A stretch of DNA of 64,000 nucleotides from Bryopsis sp. KO-2023 (GCA_030272585.1 BSYQ01000002.1:7936001-8000000), one strand, 5' to 3'; positions 1-11,770 are shown, counted from the stretch's first letter. Made by a program: numbers and translations. Notes: generated by a model from the sequence alone, not told the origin.

Positions 1-526
1 CTCTGGCGTTTTTTTGGCGTTTTTGTATTTTGCTACACATGGGGTAGGGGGAGGACCTTTTTTCTCGTTTGCTGCTGCTGGGTTACCCCACAGCTCTTTT
101 TTCCGCTTAAAAAGACTTACGCGCTCGGCAAGGCAAAAAAAACCTCGTTTGTGAGAGCGTCGATTTTTGGATCGCAGAGTGGCTCCTCCCGCAAGATATT
201 GTCGATTGATTGATCAGTCGTTTCTTTTTTCGAACTGAAGGGGGACGCAACCGCGGGCGACTACATTCCGGTCGAATGGGACTTACCGCGAGGAGACTTT
301 TGCAGCAAAACAGTTGAAGACAAGGTTGACACGGGGCCATGTCATCCAATCAGGATCCGTTGCAAGGTACCTGCTTGTGCTCATGTTGAAACGAAAAACG
401 CAGTTTTCTTGGGCGGCGCGGTATCACAGCTTTGTTCCCGTTTCGGCCCACGATTGCAACACTTGATTCTTTTTTTTTAAAGTTTGACACCCCACAACCG
501 TAGGGACGAGGTTGCAGCGGTCGGTG
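1..526. other. Upstream flank of the ankyrin gene, no gene seen
   Basis: T-rich sequence with no convincing coding region. The short open frames here lack splice context and repeat structure. The promoter of the gene starting at 527 should lie here, but I see no clear TATA box or other element. Confidence 0.4.
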
Positions 527-3500
527 ATGGAAGTAGACGACGTGTCTGAAGTGATACGCTCGCTGAAGGTATTCCAATAGTCGTTTCTCTTGATCAGCTC
601 TACTCGACAAGAATCATACAACGCCAGTAGGGGACTTTTTTGTTTGTGTGCGATTGTTCAGGTTGCCGTTGAAGCGAAAGAAAAAGAGCTGCACAACGTT
701 GCGAAGCAACTCGAAGAGAAGAACGTTTGTATATCTGTCAGAGACGCCACCATTGATCGGAGAGATGCTTTGATTTCAACTGCCCTCTCCGACATCGGCA
801 GGCTACAGGCACAAGCTGCGAATGTTGTAGAGGACCAAGCTGCAGCGGTTGTGGTAAACACCGAAAACCACCGAAAACCACCGAAAACTACCGAAAACCA
901 CCGAAAACCACCGAAAACTACTCCAAAAACCACCGAAAACTACCGAAAACTACCGAAAACTACCGAAAACTACTCACGAAAACTACCGAAAACTATAAAA
1001 ACTGTAACTATGCAGCGATTACCCTTTATAAAAGGAAAAGGGAAAGATAAATATTCAAGACTATTTCAAACAAGACATTTGCTTTCAGAGTGGTAACAAG
1101 TGAGTCTCCGAGTGATAGTACTTATCGGCAAGTGGGTATGCAAGTGTGACCCTCGGGATTCGAACCCGAGTCAACCAACCAAGGAGCCACTGGAACCAAA
1201 CCAAGAGTCCATACCATTTTTAACATATTCACTCATATAAACAAAATGAATGTATTAGTTTCTTTTGTGTGTAATGGGTTTTTTCGGTGGACTCCCCGTT
1301 ATAAATTTATTTTTACTGTTCAAGTTTTCGTTTTATCATGTCGATTTTTATAGTTTTCGGTAGTTTTCGGTAGTTTTCGGTGGTTTTCGTGAGTAGTTTT
1401 CGGTGGTTTTCGGTGGTTTTCGGTAGTTTTCGGTGGTTTTCGGTAGTTTTCGGTGGTTTTCGGTGGTTTTCGGTGTTTACCACGACCCCAAGCTGCAGTG
1501 AATTCTCTTCGTCAGCAAGTCCTCGAGAAAGACGCTCAGATTGCTGCCCATGGGGAGCAGTTGAAAAAGGCTGGGTCTCGAATTCTTGAGAAAGAGACGG
1601 AGCACAGCGAGAGACTACTGGAAAAAGATGCGATGATAAGTTCTCTCCAAGTGAGTCTCAAAGAAGATCGCGCGATGATGAACTTTCTTCGTGAGCAGCT
1701 GAAGGCTGGTGGGGAGCATTTGAAACAGAGAGATGACTTGATAACATCTCTTCGAACGACCCTTGAGGAGAACGTCGCCCACAGAGCTGCAAAGCAGCAC
1801 GAGATCGAAGCGCTGCGAGGTATGCGCGCTCCATGTGGCGAGAGTGTAAAAAATTCAGTCAATATTTGACTTTCACAGTTTCTAACTGGTCAGTAAGAAA
1901 ACGCTGAAGAGACAGGCTTTTTTTCGTCCCTTGCAGCACTGGAGCGTGAAAAAGAATCAAGGGTTTCATTGCTGGAAGAAAAAAATAGGGAACAAGATGA
2001 AGTGATCAACCAGAAAGAGGAGATGATAAAAGCAACTGAGCGAAAAGAGGAAGAGATGATCCAGAAAAAAGATGAAGAGATACAAGCGTTGCGAGGAGTG
2101 GTTGAGAATACAAGTATCGCAATGCCTACTCAACGTCGATCTTTTTTTTGGGGGGCGGGGGGATTAAGAAAAAGGTTTTCACCACAATCTCAAAAAACTT
2201 TTTTTGTTTATCCTCAAATCTGGTCGATTGAGAGAAGTAAATGCCGAAGCAGTCGTGTGCTTCTTGATCAACAAACCAAGAATCTTGCGTACAATATATC
2301 TCCTCTGAAACAGAAAAACAAAATTGTTGCTGAAAAGTTTTGTTCATTTGTTGCAGAGAGAACTGCGCAATGTCATTTCAAGGTTGGAGAAGTAGCTCTT
2401 TATTATTTGTTGCAAGTTTTTTCAGTGTTGCGTGTTCGGCTTCGGAACTTTTTACTCCCGTTAAAATGATATGCCTTGGTGACCTTGTTTGACAACAGGA
2501 CCGAGGTGTGCCATTGCTCTTGGACACTGTCAAGAATGGTGATCTTAAAACAGTCAAGGTAAAAAAAAAGTCCCATTTGGTTCTCTCATCTACTTGTTTC
2601 ATGTTTCATAACGTGAAATCATTTTTTGTTTCATTTAGCTTTAACTCTTTTTATAATATTAAAATTTGCACTTTTCTTAGGCATTGATGTCCATGGGATT
2701 TGATGTCAATACTCAAGATGGCCAAAACAAAACCGTACTTTTATGGGCAGCCGAGAAAGGACATCATTCTATCGTCAAAACACTACTCTTGAAAGGTTTG
2801 CCAAAAACTTCAGAATAAAACTCTCATTTGCTTCTTTTTTCGAAATAGGAAGTATTATTCCCTTATGTTTTATTTAGAGGACTTGTTATTTTTTCCCAAA
2901 AAAACGCCTGGTGGCTTTCTGAAAATTACCCTCTCTCTTGAGCTTGAGAAGAAAAGGAAGTTGATATTGTACCTTTGTCGTGCGTGTTCAGGAGCCAATG
3001 TTGATTTGAGCGATGAGAATAAAGTAACTCCCATGCATTTGGCATCTATGAGAGGCCACTCCGAAGTGGTGAAGGAATTGTTGGACGCTGGTAAGCTTCA
3101 GCTTGGTCTTCTTAGTTTCGTACCAAAAGTGAGAAAGAACAGGGGCACCTCCACTCGCTAAATCGAAGTCATTGTCGTTTTCACAATAATGATTTTTTTG
3201 AGTAGGGTCAAACTATTCTTGTTTCTTTTCCTATCTTTTGAAATTCCAAGATGAAAATAGTTGGGCGAGGTAAAAATAAATATATATATAACTTTTTTTT
3301 ATAAAGTTTTTTTTATAAAAACGGTTGGAACCCGAGACAATATGATTTATCTTTGTGCTATCGATTTTTTAAGGGAACGAAGGACTTCTTTCCGTCTGTT
3401 GAAGTGATAAGATTAAAAATTTAATTTTTCAGGGGCCAACGTCAATGCTCAAAGTCAATGGGGGGACACGGCGCTACATTTGGCGTCAGCGAATGGTCGC

Positions 3501-3991
3501 CTTGACACAGCCAGGGAATTGGTTAACAATGGTAACTCCACTCAGATTTTTAAAGCTTTTTTTATCTGTTCTTTATCCCATGAGGACAATACAAATTCAT
3601 CTCATGCACAAAACTGGTCGCTGATTGCTTCTTGTAGAAATGTTTCTTGGCTGGAAAAAAGAACCCTTGAAAACACAAGATATGCTTGTGCATTGAAATT
3701 TTCTCAGTGCTATTGTTCACTCTTTTATCCAATAGAAACTATCCAGCACTCTGTCAAAGAAACATCACCCAAATTCGATCGATATCGAAAATGTGAGATC
3801 CTTGTGACAAGAAAAAGCTCGTACTGGCATCTATTTTTCGATAAAAAAACAGTTTTGTGGGTTCACATTTTTTCGCAGATGCAAGGAAAGACATTCGCAA
3901 TAGCTATGGGAAAACTGCTCTCGAGGTGTCTGGAAACACAAGGAACAATGCGGACAAAAAAGAGCTAGAAGACCTTCTCAAATCAGATTAA
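527..3991 (+). CDS. Coiled-coil/ankyrin-repeat protein, nine exons, exon 2 interrupted by a foldback element
   Basis: I see nine exons with phases that agree: 527-568, 662-845 continuing at 1499-1819, 1937-2113, 2357-2382, 2499-2558, 2681-2795, 2992-3090, 3433-3531 and 3879-3991 (TAA). The start is the ATG that opens exon 1 (MEVDDVSEVIRSLK) directly before a GT donor. Exons 2-3 encode a long charged coiled coil rich in E, K and L. Exons 5-9 encode about four ankyrin repeats with the usual TxLHLA-type and GANV signatures; introns fall after the glycine of each repeat, so one exon is roughly one repeat. Ankyrin arrays bind proteins and the coiled coil suggests oligomerisation, so a scaffold role is an inference. 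Exon 2 carries a 642-bp insertion (846-1487) after codons for DQAA. Without removal it gives a frame through repeats and then a stop, so this allele is probably non-functional. The exon 3 donor (2113) is the least certain junction. Confidence 0.75.
846..1487. mobile_element. Foldback, Mutator-like non-autonomous element
   Basis: The ends are inverted repeats: GGTTGTGGTAAACACCG on the left, and the complement of the right end reads GGTCGTGGTAAACACCG. Both continue inward as arrays of a 10-bp unit, CCGAAAACYA on the left (about 861-1000) and its complement on the right (about 1345-1475), so the element can fold into a long hairpin. The 11 bases CCAAGCTGCAG occur directly at 835-845 and 1488-1498 as a target-site duplication. 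Duplications of 8-11 bp are typical of Mutator-like elements, but no transposase is present, so the class is an inference. The interior has no meaningful ORF. Confidence 0.75.
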
Positions 3992-5639
3992 AGAGACGAG
4001 GGCATTTGGACTGCCCTGTTCCTCTGTGGCTTCACTCCGTGTAGCAGTAGCTTTTGATTGACATTATTGTCTACGTGATATTGTGTTTCCCTTACCAAGG
4101 GACGTATTCCGGTCCTATCTTGTTCTGTTGATTTTCTTTTTTTCAACAAAAGTCCCAGTTTTGAATTTAGTTCTCTGCGTTTGCTTTTCGTTATTTTTTT
4201 TCTCTTTGAGCGGGGTTGTTTTTGTGCAAATACGTTAAAGCAAAAGTTACATACTTCTATTTGGGAAAGAGTGAGAAGAACATTTCCTGTCTTTTTAAGA
4301 ATCCTGCCATGAGATCATGCTGGGTGGATTTTTTTGAATCGATTTCAGCTAGGACAAGTTACTGATCGCACCAGCTCTATTTTGTTAGCCTAATGAGCTT
4401 TCAAATATGCAGTATTTGTTTTACGCAAATTTGAAGGGATGGGATTCCAGTAACTTCGATCATAAAAAGAAAGAAAAACCCTGGCAGAGATGTAGTAGTT
4501 GTAACATTGTGACACTTTTTGATCGAAGAAAAATCTACGAATTGGCAAAGCTGCGAAGTTTTCGCAAGGTGAAGTCCAAGAAGCGCATTCGATACCAATT
4601 GGCGCCAACAGCACGTTGCCTTTTGTTTTTATATATCGATATTTTGATCAGGGAACCCTCTCGAAGAATACGTCCAGCCAGGTTCACTCTCTTCTCTGTA
4701 TCGATAAAACTCCCCCAAGAAGGATCCTCTTTTCTGGAGTATTTTCTTGTTGTTGAGGACATAGTTTCTTTTTTCCCCAAGGGATCTCTCAGAACCCTGT
4801 TTTAAGAATGTGCAGGAGTGAAATATCCTCATTGAGGTTAAGCAGAAATCTGTTTTTTTATTGGTTCTTTTTCTTTGCAGAGCACTGGGATACATGTCTT
4901 CTGCAGACATTCAACAGTCCCCCGCAAAGCAAAACAAACCATAACTGACCGAATTTTCCAGGCCTAAGCCTGTAGCATCAGCAAAAACAAACCATAGCCA
5001 CCGTTGAAAACATGTTTGTTCACTGAGATCTCACCCAAAGGCAAAACATTCTTCAGCACTGTCTTTTTTATCAAAGCCCTGAGCCAAGAAAAACAAAATC
5101 TCAAAACCAGATCAAGACTCCCTCGAGAAACACCAACCATTTTTTTCACTATTTTTGTCTATTCATTTATGAGTCATTTTTCATTTCTATTCTTTTGGAG
5201 GGGAGAGAGGAGGAGCTGCAAACTTCAACACAAGTATACCACTGGTTGTATTTGCCAAGGGGGCCTGATTACTGATTACTGATTACTAATCGAGTCTGGG
5301 CATGCATAATGAAAAACCCATCCAGAAACAAGAGGGGCACCCTCTTATTCCTGAAAACAGTTCTCCGAAAACTCACCCCCATTTCCGCAGTTTGGAGCTC
5401 GTCGTGATATGCACCGAGAAGAATTCTTCGAAGTGGCCCCACTCGGATGATCGAGCAAAGGGATCGACACCGCTTCCTCGGCATCGGCCATCTCCATCCC
5501 AGTCGTCGTTTTTTTCCCCGTTAGAAACATAAAACACGTCCTGGTGTGGTGCGCCGGGGCAGGGGTCGGGGTCGGGGTAGGGTACTTACAACGTGGTCGG
5601 AAAATGTGTGGGGCTGGACCGACCCATACGACGATGTGT
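3992..5639. other. Intergenic, no gene seen
   Basis: 3' flank of the ankyrin gene followed by AT-rich DNA. It holds one copy of a dispersed repeat (4520-4800). A GC-rich stretch with a short GGGGTC/GGGGTA run lies at about 5560-5580. I see no supported exon. Confidence 0.4.
4520..4800 (+). repeat. Dispersed repeat R1, copy 1
   Basis: This stretch matches 11890-12150 in reverse orientation with many substitutions. Shared landmarks are the complement of GGAAACTATGTCCCCAACAA, the AGAAAAGAGGATCCTTCTTG core, the GTCCAGCCAGG block and the ACTTCACCTTGC block. No coding frame is preserved between the copies and I found no terminal repeats, so the class is unknown. Confidence 0.6.
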
Positions 5640-6358
5640 TGTGGCTTTGGTCACCACGCGTGAGCATCGCGAGGACAGCGATTCGGATCAGTCTGGTTTG
5701 GACAAGGGACGTCTTTGAAGACGTCGGAGAGCCGCTCGACGCGCGCGCATCGCTCGAGTTTCTGGCGGTTGGGTGAATCATCCTTGGGGGGGTACTTGAG
5801 TGCGACATCGCTGCGTGTCATCGTTCGCCCGCTGGTCAAGGGGATCTGCTAGAGGATCCCTGGCCACCAGGTCCCGGGTTCGAACCTTCACTCTCGAATT
5901 GTCATGCGCCAGGGAGGTCGTAGCCGCCGGTGCTGAAACCGCCGGCGGGGTTTTGTTTTCGTTTTCGATTTTACTTTTACTTTGTTTGGGGGGATTTTCA
6001 TGCATGTTGGAGGAAAAAAACTGCTGTTGTTTTGGTGCCCTTGTGTGTGTGCGTGTTTTGGTGGATCCTGAATGTTCATGGTTCTGTTTTAATTTGCACC
6101 AACCCACTTGGTTTCCCAACAAAAGCGAAAAACCCCACAGTCAACTTGGCTGTGCATTCAATGTTGCCTACTGGGCAACAAGGAAAAAGAAAGAAAAGTT
6201 TGGTGTGGTGAAAGTTGTGTTTTCTTTCCGATATCAAAATGCAGTCGACACGAATTTTTAATTTTTTTTCCCCTTTGTTTCTCAGGACCGATTTCTCGAG
6301 CGAACCAAAAATCTTCGTAAAAACTGGAACAAGATTTGAAATTGCTTAGATGATGGAG
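5640..6358 (+). repeat. Pol III-box dispersed repeat (SINE-like), copy A
   Basis: This is one of five copies in the window (others at 20240, 23733, 50488 and 59208). It carries TGGTCAAGGGG (5833-5843), which fits the pol III A-box consensus TRGYNNARNGG, and GGTTCGAACC (5877-5886), which fits the B-box. They are 44 bases apart, as in tRNA genes. Downstream a CCGCCGG/CCGGCGG stem precedes a T-rich run that could end transcription. After that come about 400 bases of shared body ending in a TTTCTCAG and GAACCAAAAAT block. I infer a tRNA-derived SINE head on a longer unit. No clean anticodon arm is visible. Confidence 0.6.
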
Positions 6359-7904
6359 GTCCCCCCTCCACCCCAAACTTCTTCACCACAGATAGAAATC
6401 CTAAAGAAAGGATTAAAATACCACCACCATTCGACTTCGAGCCAGCTTCCCTCGACATCCATCAGGAACACATCGCGCCACGTGGTAAAACAAAAAAACA
6501 AAAAAAACAGCCCACTGTGAAGAAGCTCCCTTTGTGCAATGTGAAAAAGTATTTGTGCGATGTCGCAGGTTGCTGTGCGACTGTATTGAAGACATCGCAC
6601 AGAATGGTTTTTCCGATAGTGGGATGCACAACAGGAATCACCGTTTTTGCAGTTTCTTTTCGCCGCTTCTTACAAATGCGTCAGTCGTCGCTGGAATAGT
6701 GGGAACGTACAGAAATGACCAAGTTTAAACACTGTCGGCTTGAATAGGTGGGAGTTGAACGTATTGGGGGTCTCTCTGATCGTCGGCTGCAGAATAAAAT
6801 TCCCTCGACGAAGCGATTTTCTGACTGAAGTTTCTGTTTTTGTCTGAACCCCTCTGTTTCCTCTGTGAACGGTTTTTCCATTGTCTCATTGTTGTTGAAG
6901 TGCTTCCGATTGTTGAAAGACAATTGAAGCTGCCTCCAGTGAGTTCAATTTGTCTTTGCTGCTCTGCAGGGCTGTTTTCGAGAGATAGAAGGAAATTTCA
7001 GGCAGTGGGCGTTTTGGTGTTGGTTTTGCTATATGTTTTTCTCAATGGATGTTAGCTCCTCAGCTTGTACTGTCTGGTGCTTGTCTGTCAAAATCGACAA
7101 GGGCTCTTATTTCAAGAATCATCTTCTGTATCGATAGATTCTCTCAGAGCGCTGTTGCTTCTTTCTCTTTTTTGCTTCTTTGAACCTCTTTTTTGCGGAA
7201 ACGATCGTCTCGCCGACAGGATGAAGCCGACCTCTACTTCACCTCGCCTCGAAGTATGGGTAGATGTGATTACAAGGATTAGGACCCCCATTGGGGACAT
7301 TATCGTTATTGTCTTCAGAAAGAGACGCCTGTCTAAGAATGTAGGCCAGTCGGGGGTACACGAGCCTCTCGGAAAAGCTGAATATGAAGGAAAATGACAC
7401 TTGTTTTAAGTCTTGTCTTAACGCCAGTCCAGCCTGGCTGCACAAGAAACAGATGACAAAAAAAACAAACAAACAAACATCAATTTAAAAAAAAAAAAAA
7501 AAAAAAAGAAACAGATGACCACAACAGCCAGAAGGCCAATAATCAGACCTGTCACAACCACATTTTTTTGAGACTCATTCTCCTCGTTTATGTTATGAAT
7601 GAGGAAACGTGAGGAAGAGAAGAGACAGAAAGGCAATCAATCAATTACAGCAAAAAGAGGCCATCACCCCCCAATCTTTGATATGTTTTGAGATCTGTAT
7701 TGTTGAGTGCTTCATTGTGTCGCTGAGGGATGATCGAAATCGAAAAAGATGGAAATACTGATGAATCTGGGTGGTGGTGGAGTGGGGTGACTGGCTGACT
7801 GATTGAGTTGAAACCCAAGCAAGGGAATCAGAAAGATAGATTGATTGGCCGATAGATTGGCTGTGTCATTGATTGATTGGCCTGGGACGTCGAATAATTC
7901 TGGC
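6359..7904. other. Intergenic, no supported gene
   Basis: Short open frames only. The stretch 6775-6845 resembles 27605-27680 (shared block GAAGCGATTTTCTGACTGAAG), so it is another dispersed repeat fragment. A run of 18-20 A lies near 7485-7507. Nothing else is supportable. Confidence 0.4.
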
Positions 7905-9080
7905 CTTTTTCTCGGAACATCAAGCCAAGCAACGAGATCCGCTTTACAGTCAAACAAAGTGCTGGCCCCAGTCTGGCATTCACCCAGATCGCCTCCGCAC
8001 AGCAGATTGAGTGCGACACGAGGGACTTGACTCAGCTCACAGGCTGTAGTGTTTGCGGCTTTGTGTTCCTTCAAGTACCGCGCTTGAGGCCTCAATCCCG
8101 TGAATTGCCTCAGACACTATGGCTTCTTCTACCTTCATGCTTTCGGCTCTGCTCGTCGCGACGCTCTTCTGCATCGCATACTCGTACACCGAGTGCGAAA
8201 ACCAGACGGACTGCTACTGGGATCACGATGACGATCACCCGTATGTTGAAAAATGCCCCTTTGATTTTTTGAGGTGGCGTACGCTTTTCGCTGTTCTGCA
8301 ATCTGTTCGCTCACGCATGAAGCCATCAACCTCTATCGTGCTCGCTTTTGCAGGGATGTGTCGGGTGTCGGGAGTTACGGCGCCTGCTGCGAGGCGTGCA
8401 GAAGCAGCGAGACGGACCGTGGGCAGGGTAAGTAGATTTCAGTGTTTCTTCTCGTGGGCAGGGTAAGTCGATCTCAGTGCTTTTTCACGTGTTCCTGAGG
8501 CGCTCTCTTTTCTATTCACGCCGATGGTTTTGTTCTGCAGTGTGCAACCGCTGGTCGTACAACCCCATGACCCGCGAGTGCTGGTTGGCGGACATCAACA
8601 AGATCACGGACTGGAAACACCAGGGCAAGTGGGGTTGGTGGTGCGGTAAGGTCCATAAGTTCGGCTTCGAGGAGGAGGAGCCATGGATGTAGAAAGGACG
8701 ATGGAGTTGGGAAAACGTGAGTTTACTCAGTGGGGGTAATTACTGAACCCTCCTTGTCGAGGCTGCCACTGCAGCCTCACGGTTTCTGATCGCTGAGCTT
8801 CAGGTCCAGTGTTGTGTTGTACCCACTGTATGGCTTGGATCGATTTGAGGAATCGCTGACCGTCTTTCTCGATTGCGGATGCAGGTAGATAACTTCAAAA
8901 AACCGAGGGGCTCGAGCTTTGCGCCAAGCGCCAATCGATAGTTTCTATAAGCGCTCAGTTGGCGGGCCGACGATTTTGATCAGTCTCTTCTTCTTTTTTG
9001 TTTCAAACTGTTTTTTTTTTTTTTTTTTTTCCGATGAAGTGCAGATATGGAATCTGCTTCTTTAAACTGTGAGGGATGAA
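7905..9080 (+). repeat. Segmental duplication carrying the PAN gene, copy 1
   Basis: This stretch, the PAN gene plus about 200 bases upstream and 390 downstream, is repeated in reverse at 48345-48055 and 29763-28880, where the retrotransposon nest splits it. Exon lengths are identical in both copies (exons 2 and 3 are 74 and 152 nt). Introns and flanks are more diverged. Homology is still visible at GTGCAGATATG (about 9041 here) past a long T-run. Confidence 0.75.
8119..8692 (+). CDS. Small secreted PAN/apple-like cysteine-rich protein (intact copy)
   Basis: Three exons, 8119-8240, 8354-8427 and 8541-8692, with GT..AG introns and agreeing phases, encode about 115 residues. The N-terminus is a signal peptide (MASSTFMLSALLVATLFCIA) ending near SYT. 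The mature part has a short acidic CENQTDCYWDHDDD stretch, then GACCEACRSS, CNRWSYNPMTRECWL and WWCG. The order C-C-x2-C then C-x-W-x-Y-x5-C-W-L is that of PAN/apple domains, which bind proteins or carbohydrates outside the cell. Function is inferred from this pattern only. The exon 2 donor region is tandemly duplicated, giving a second GGGCAGG/GTAAGT donor 37 bases downstream. A second copy lies inverted at 29258-48098 and is broken. Confidence 0.8.
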
Positions 9081-9087
9081 CACTTTT

Positions 9088-9459
9088 TCAATTAGAGTAT
9101 TTTGTTCGCAGTGTCGGATTTTTCCAAAACACACCCACATCTCTTTGGTCAAGAAACTCACTCGATTCTATTTTTGGACCGTCTTGTCCACAGAAACCTG
9201 TCGTTCTATATGAATAGGTAACACAGATTCCTGGGCACTCCAGCTTTCCTTGACCCCCGTCGCCTCCAGTTCCGTCCATATTCCCCAATCCAAGATTTAC
9301 CAACAGCGGTAGTGTTGCGACACAAAAGCGCAGGGTAAGAAAAAGAAGGTTGTGACTGGGGTCAAAGAAAGCGCCGCTCCGAAGCCCATTCCTTTCGCAC
9401 CCATGCGAAACAAAAACAACAGGCACTATGAAAACGAGACGAGAAAAGACTTTCACCAA
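9088..9459 (-). CDS. Possible short ORF with hydrophobic N-terminus
   Basis: An open frame of 123 codons begins at a GTG codon with a hydrophobic, signal-like stretch (VFSRLVFIVPVVFVS). Its C-terminal half has four cysteines, including CPGIC. There is no ATG at the start, no splice evidence and no homologue I recognise. It may be an exon of a larger gene or a chance frame. Confidence 0.2.
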   Translation of the reverse strand: MVKVFSRLVFIVPVVFVSHGCERNGLRSGAFFDPSHNLLFLTLRFCVATLPLLVNLGLGNMDGTGGDGGQGKLECPGICVTYSYRTTGFCGQDGPKIESSEFLDQRDVGVFWKNPTLRTKYSN

Positions 9460-10672
9460 AGTCCAAAAGAATCGCCACTAAGTGCTGGCTTTTAATCCAA
9501 AAGAAGGAAGGTTTTTTCCAACGGGAAAATGTGACGTCCCGTCGATGGGAGGGATTTGAACCCCGGGCGGAAGCTCGAGCTTAAGTCGCAAGGACAACAC
9601 GCGCAGACACCTGGTTTCAGATCGCGGGTCTGTTGAAATTTCATCGTGGTATAGAACCGTCACGATCATTGCCGCCACAAACAATCACACACCAAAAACA
9701 TCAACATCGCATCCCGACCATCCACGACCAACGTCCGGCGTGGCCGCTCCACAAGAAAATTGTTTTCGCGAGTGAGTCGTGCCTACCACTGCTGGCATCT
9801 TGATTTTGAAGGTCGCGCCAGGTGGAACTTTTCATAAGCCATTTTTGTCGTGCTTCTGTAAGAAATGGGCGTGTTTCACGCTACAGTAAAGGCTAACTTG
9901 TGGCAGGGGGTTTCGAAAACGCTAATGGCAGACTGCATGGTTTACTATTTTTTTATTTTTTTGAGTAAATGTTTTTAACAAGCTTTGGATGTTGCATTTG
10001 ATGGGTGCAAAAGGCCCCCAAGAACTTAGCAGTTTCTTTTTTCTGGAATTTTGGGTTTTGTAACGAAGTGCGGCTTGGACTTTTGTTTTTTTACTTTCTC
10101 TTGGATCCATACGATCATTTTCTAGACAATCGCTGGCTCTGTTCTGGGGGGTAGATAATAGTACCTCTCGAATAAATCTATTCAAGCCGTTTTAAGAACT
10201 GAATCTAAATTTTTGAAGATCAGGGGGGCAACCTTTTCAGGGGAAGTCATGATGGATTCTATTATGCACAGAAGCCATGTTTCCACAAATGCATTTTTTT
10301 TCCCCAAGACTAGCTAAAACATGCATGTACCACAGCCAAGCATAGGACCCACCAGCGATACGCAATCACAGAAACCGCCCAATGTCTTCTTTTTATGCTT
10401 TCATTTTCTTCTTCCCACCATAATTGTGCTGATATCCCACCCATTTAACAAATAAAATTGGTAGTCGCCGGATCGGGCCAACTGAGAGTTTACTCAACAT
10501 TGTGGTTACAGATTAATTCCACTGAGCAAATCAGATGTGGGGATTTGTAGCACTTCCAGCAGATCTCCATTATTCACACAAAAACACAAAAATCCATCTT
10601 TTGGATGGTCGACCATGCGAAAAGTTTTACAGCCACTGTAAAGACCCGACGGCCGTAACAAAAGGAGTTGAA
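9460..10672. other. Intergenic, no gene seen
   Basis: No supported coding or RNA feature. A tRNA T-arm-like motif near 9549-9565 was examined and rejected. Confidence 0.4.
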
Positions 10673-11770
10673 CTAAGACTCAGACTTCGTACCCTTGGAA
10701 CAAAAGTGGGCTAAAAAGTCCCACACGAAGATTTTCCTGCGCGTCACCACAGTGAGCTTGTCCTCGGTCAAAAAAATACCTAAGTTGCGACCGCATCTGC
10801 ACTCTACACCGAACTTGTGGAGGGAACGATCCTCCTCGGCAAAATCACGAACCACCACGAACATCGAGCATGCCGGATGGAATGCGACTTTGCTTTCGTT
10901 TGACCCCGCAAAAAAGAATCCGTTAACGTTGATAACTCGCACACGCTCGAAGGTTTCTTGTGCCCATATCTCAATGGTATCCTTTGTCCCACTGATGATG
11001 AAATGGTCATTAACATGCACGTGGCGGGCGGGATAGGAGTACCCCTTGAGCGTTGTCACCCGAGCGAAGGAAGCCAAGCTCCATACTTCGAGATCTCCAC
11101 CGCTCAATCCACATACCAACAGACCCCTTTCCGTATCGAAAGCCGCACACGTGATACTTAGAACATGACCCTGATCAACAAGTTCATTCAAAACCTTGGC
11201 GCGAGTCCAATCCGCCTTTCTCCACAGCTCGAGACCCCCGAACTCACCACCAATGGCCACGAGGTCTTCTCCGACGTCCACAATCACACCAACTCTGAAA
11301 CTGAGCACGAAAGACGTCGTGCTTTGCAAACCGGGTATTTCTAAGACTACCACGCGTCGATCCTCACCTTCGCTCTTGCAAAGGAGGATGCCATCGATCA
11401 AACACAAACAGGTGAAAGCCATTGCAGAATCCACGGTGGAGACCTGGCCTTTTTCAGCATCAAGCAATCCAATCTTCGTCCCCACCGAAATCGCAATCAT
11501 ATCGCCCCGCTTAACACAACTCCGATGATGAGACAACTCGGTTACATTCCACAGATCATTTGGGAGCTCGATACATTTCGGCACAACAGTGCCGCATCGC
11601 CAGGCTCTCTCCACCCCAAGTTTTCTCGCGAAACGGTCTTCCCTGGTAACATCTTTCCAAGCCTTAGCAACCAAGGAGCAACTGACCAAAGTCCTTGCAC
11701 AGAATCCCTCGAAGACTCGACCAAGAACGCCACTCGGCAGCTCCCACTCAACAGGCACGCAGTCACTCAT
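10673..11770 (-). CDS. F-box/WD-repeat-type protein
   Basis: A single open exon of 365 residues with an ATG start and a stop at 10673. Residues about 8-50 fit an F-box: WELPSGVLGRVFEGF, then a CSLVAKAWKDV block typical of helix 2-3. The remainder looks like degenerate WD40 blades, with LEVWSLASFARVTTLKG, IEIWAQETFERVRVI and a terminal KIFVWDF. Proteins of this plan are substrate receptors of SCF ubiquitin ligases: the F-box binds SKP1 and the propeller binds substrate. I infer that role from architecture. No intron is needed, unlike the neighbours. A diverged F-box fragment lies at 21440-21922. Confidence 0.7.
   Translation of the reverse strand: MSDCVPVEWELPSGVLGRVFEGFCARTLVSCSLVAKAWKDVTREDRFARKLGVERAWRCGTVVPKCIELPNDLWNVTELSHHRSCVKRGDMIAISVGTKIGLLDAEKGQVSTVDSAMAFTCLCLIDGILLCKSEGEDRRVVVLEIPGLQSTTSFVLSFRVGVIVDVGEDLVAIGGEFGGLELWRKADWTRAKVLNELVDQGHVLSITCAAFDTERGLLVCGLSGGDLEVWSLASFARVTTLKGYSYPARHVHVNDHFIISGTKDTIEIWAQETFERVRVINVNGFFFAGSNESKVAFHPACSMFVVVRDFAEEDRSLHKFGVECRCGRNLGIFLTEDKLTVVTRRKIFVWDFLAHFCSKGTKSES

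Noticed and set aside
1148-1205. Possible tRNA on the minus strand (T-arm TCGGGTTCGAATCCCGA)
   Set aside because: The T-arm is perfect, but no matching 5' acceptor strand or D-arm lies in range. The feature is inside the foldback element.
5800-5960. Open frame MRHRCVSSFARWSRGS shared by repeat copies A, B and C
   Set aside because: The frame runs through the pol III boxes, is also open on the opposite strand and ends differently in each copy. Nucleotide identity of the repeat explains it.
9545-9600. Possible tRNA-Leu on the minus strand
   Set aside because: The T-stem has only three good pairs, the anticodon stem does not close and no acceptor partner is found.
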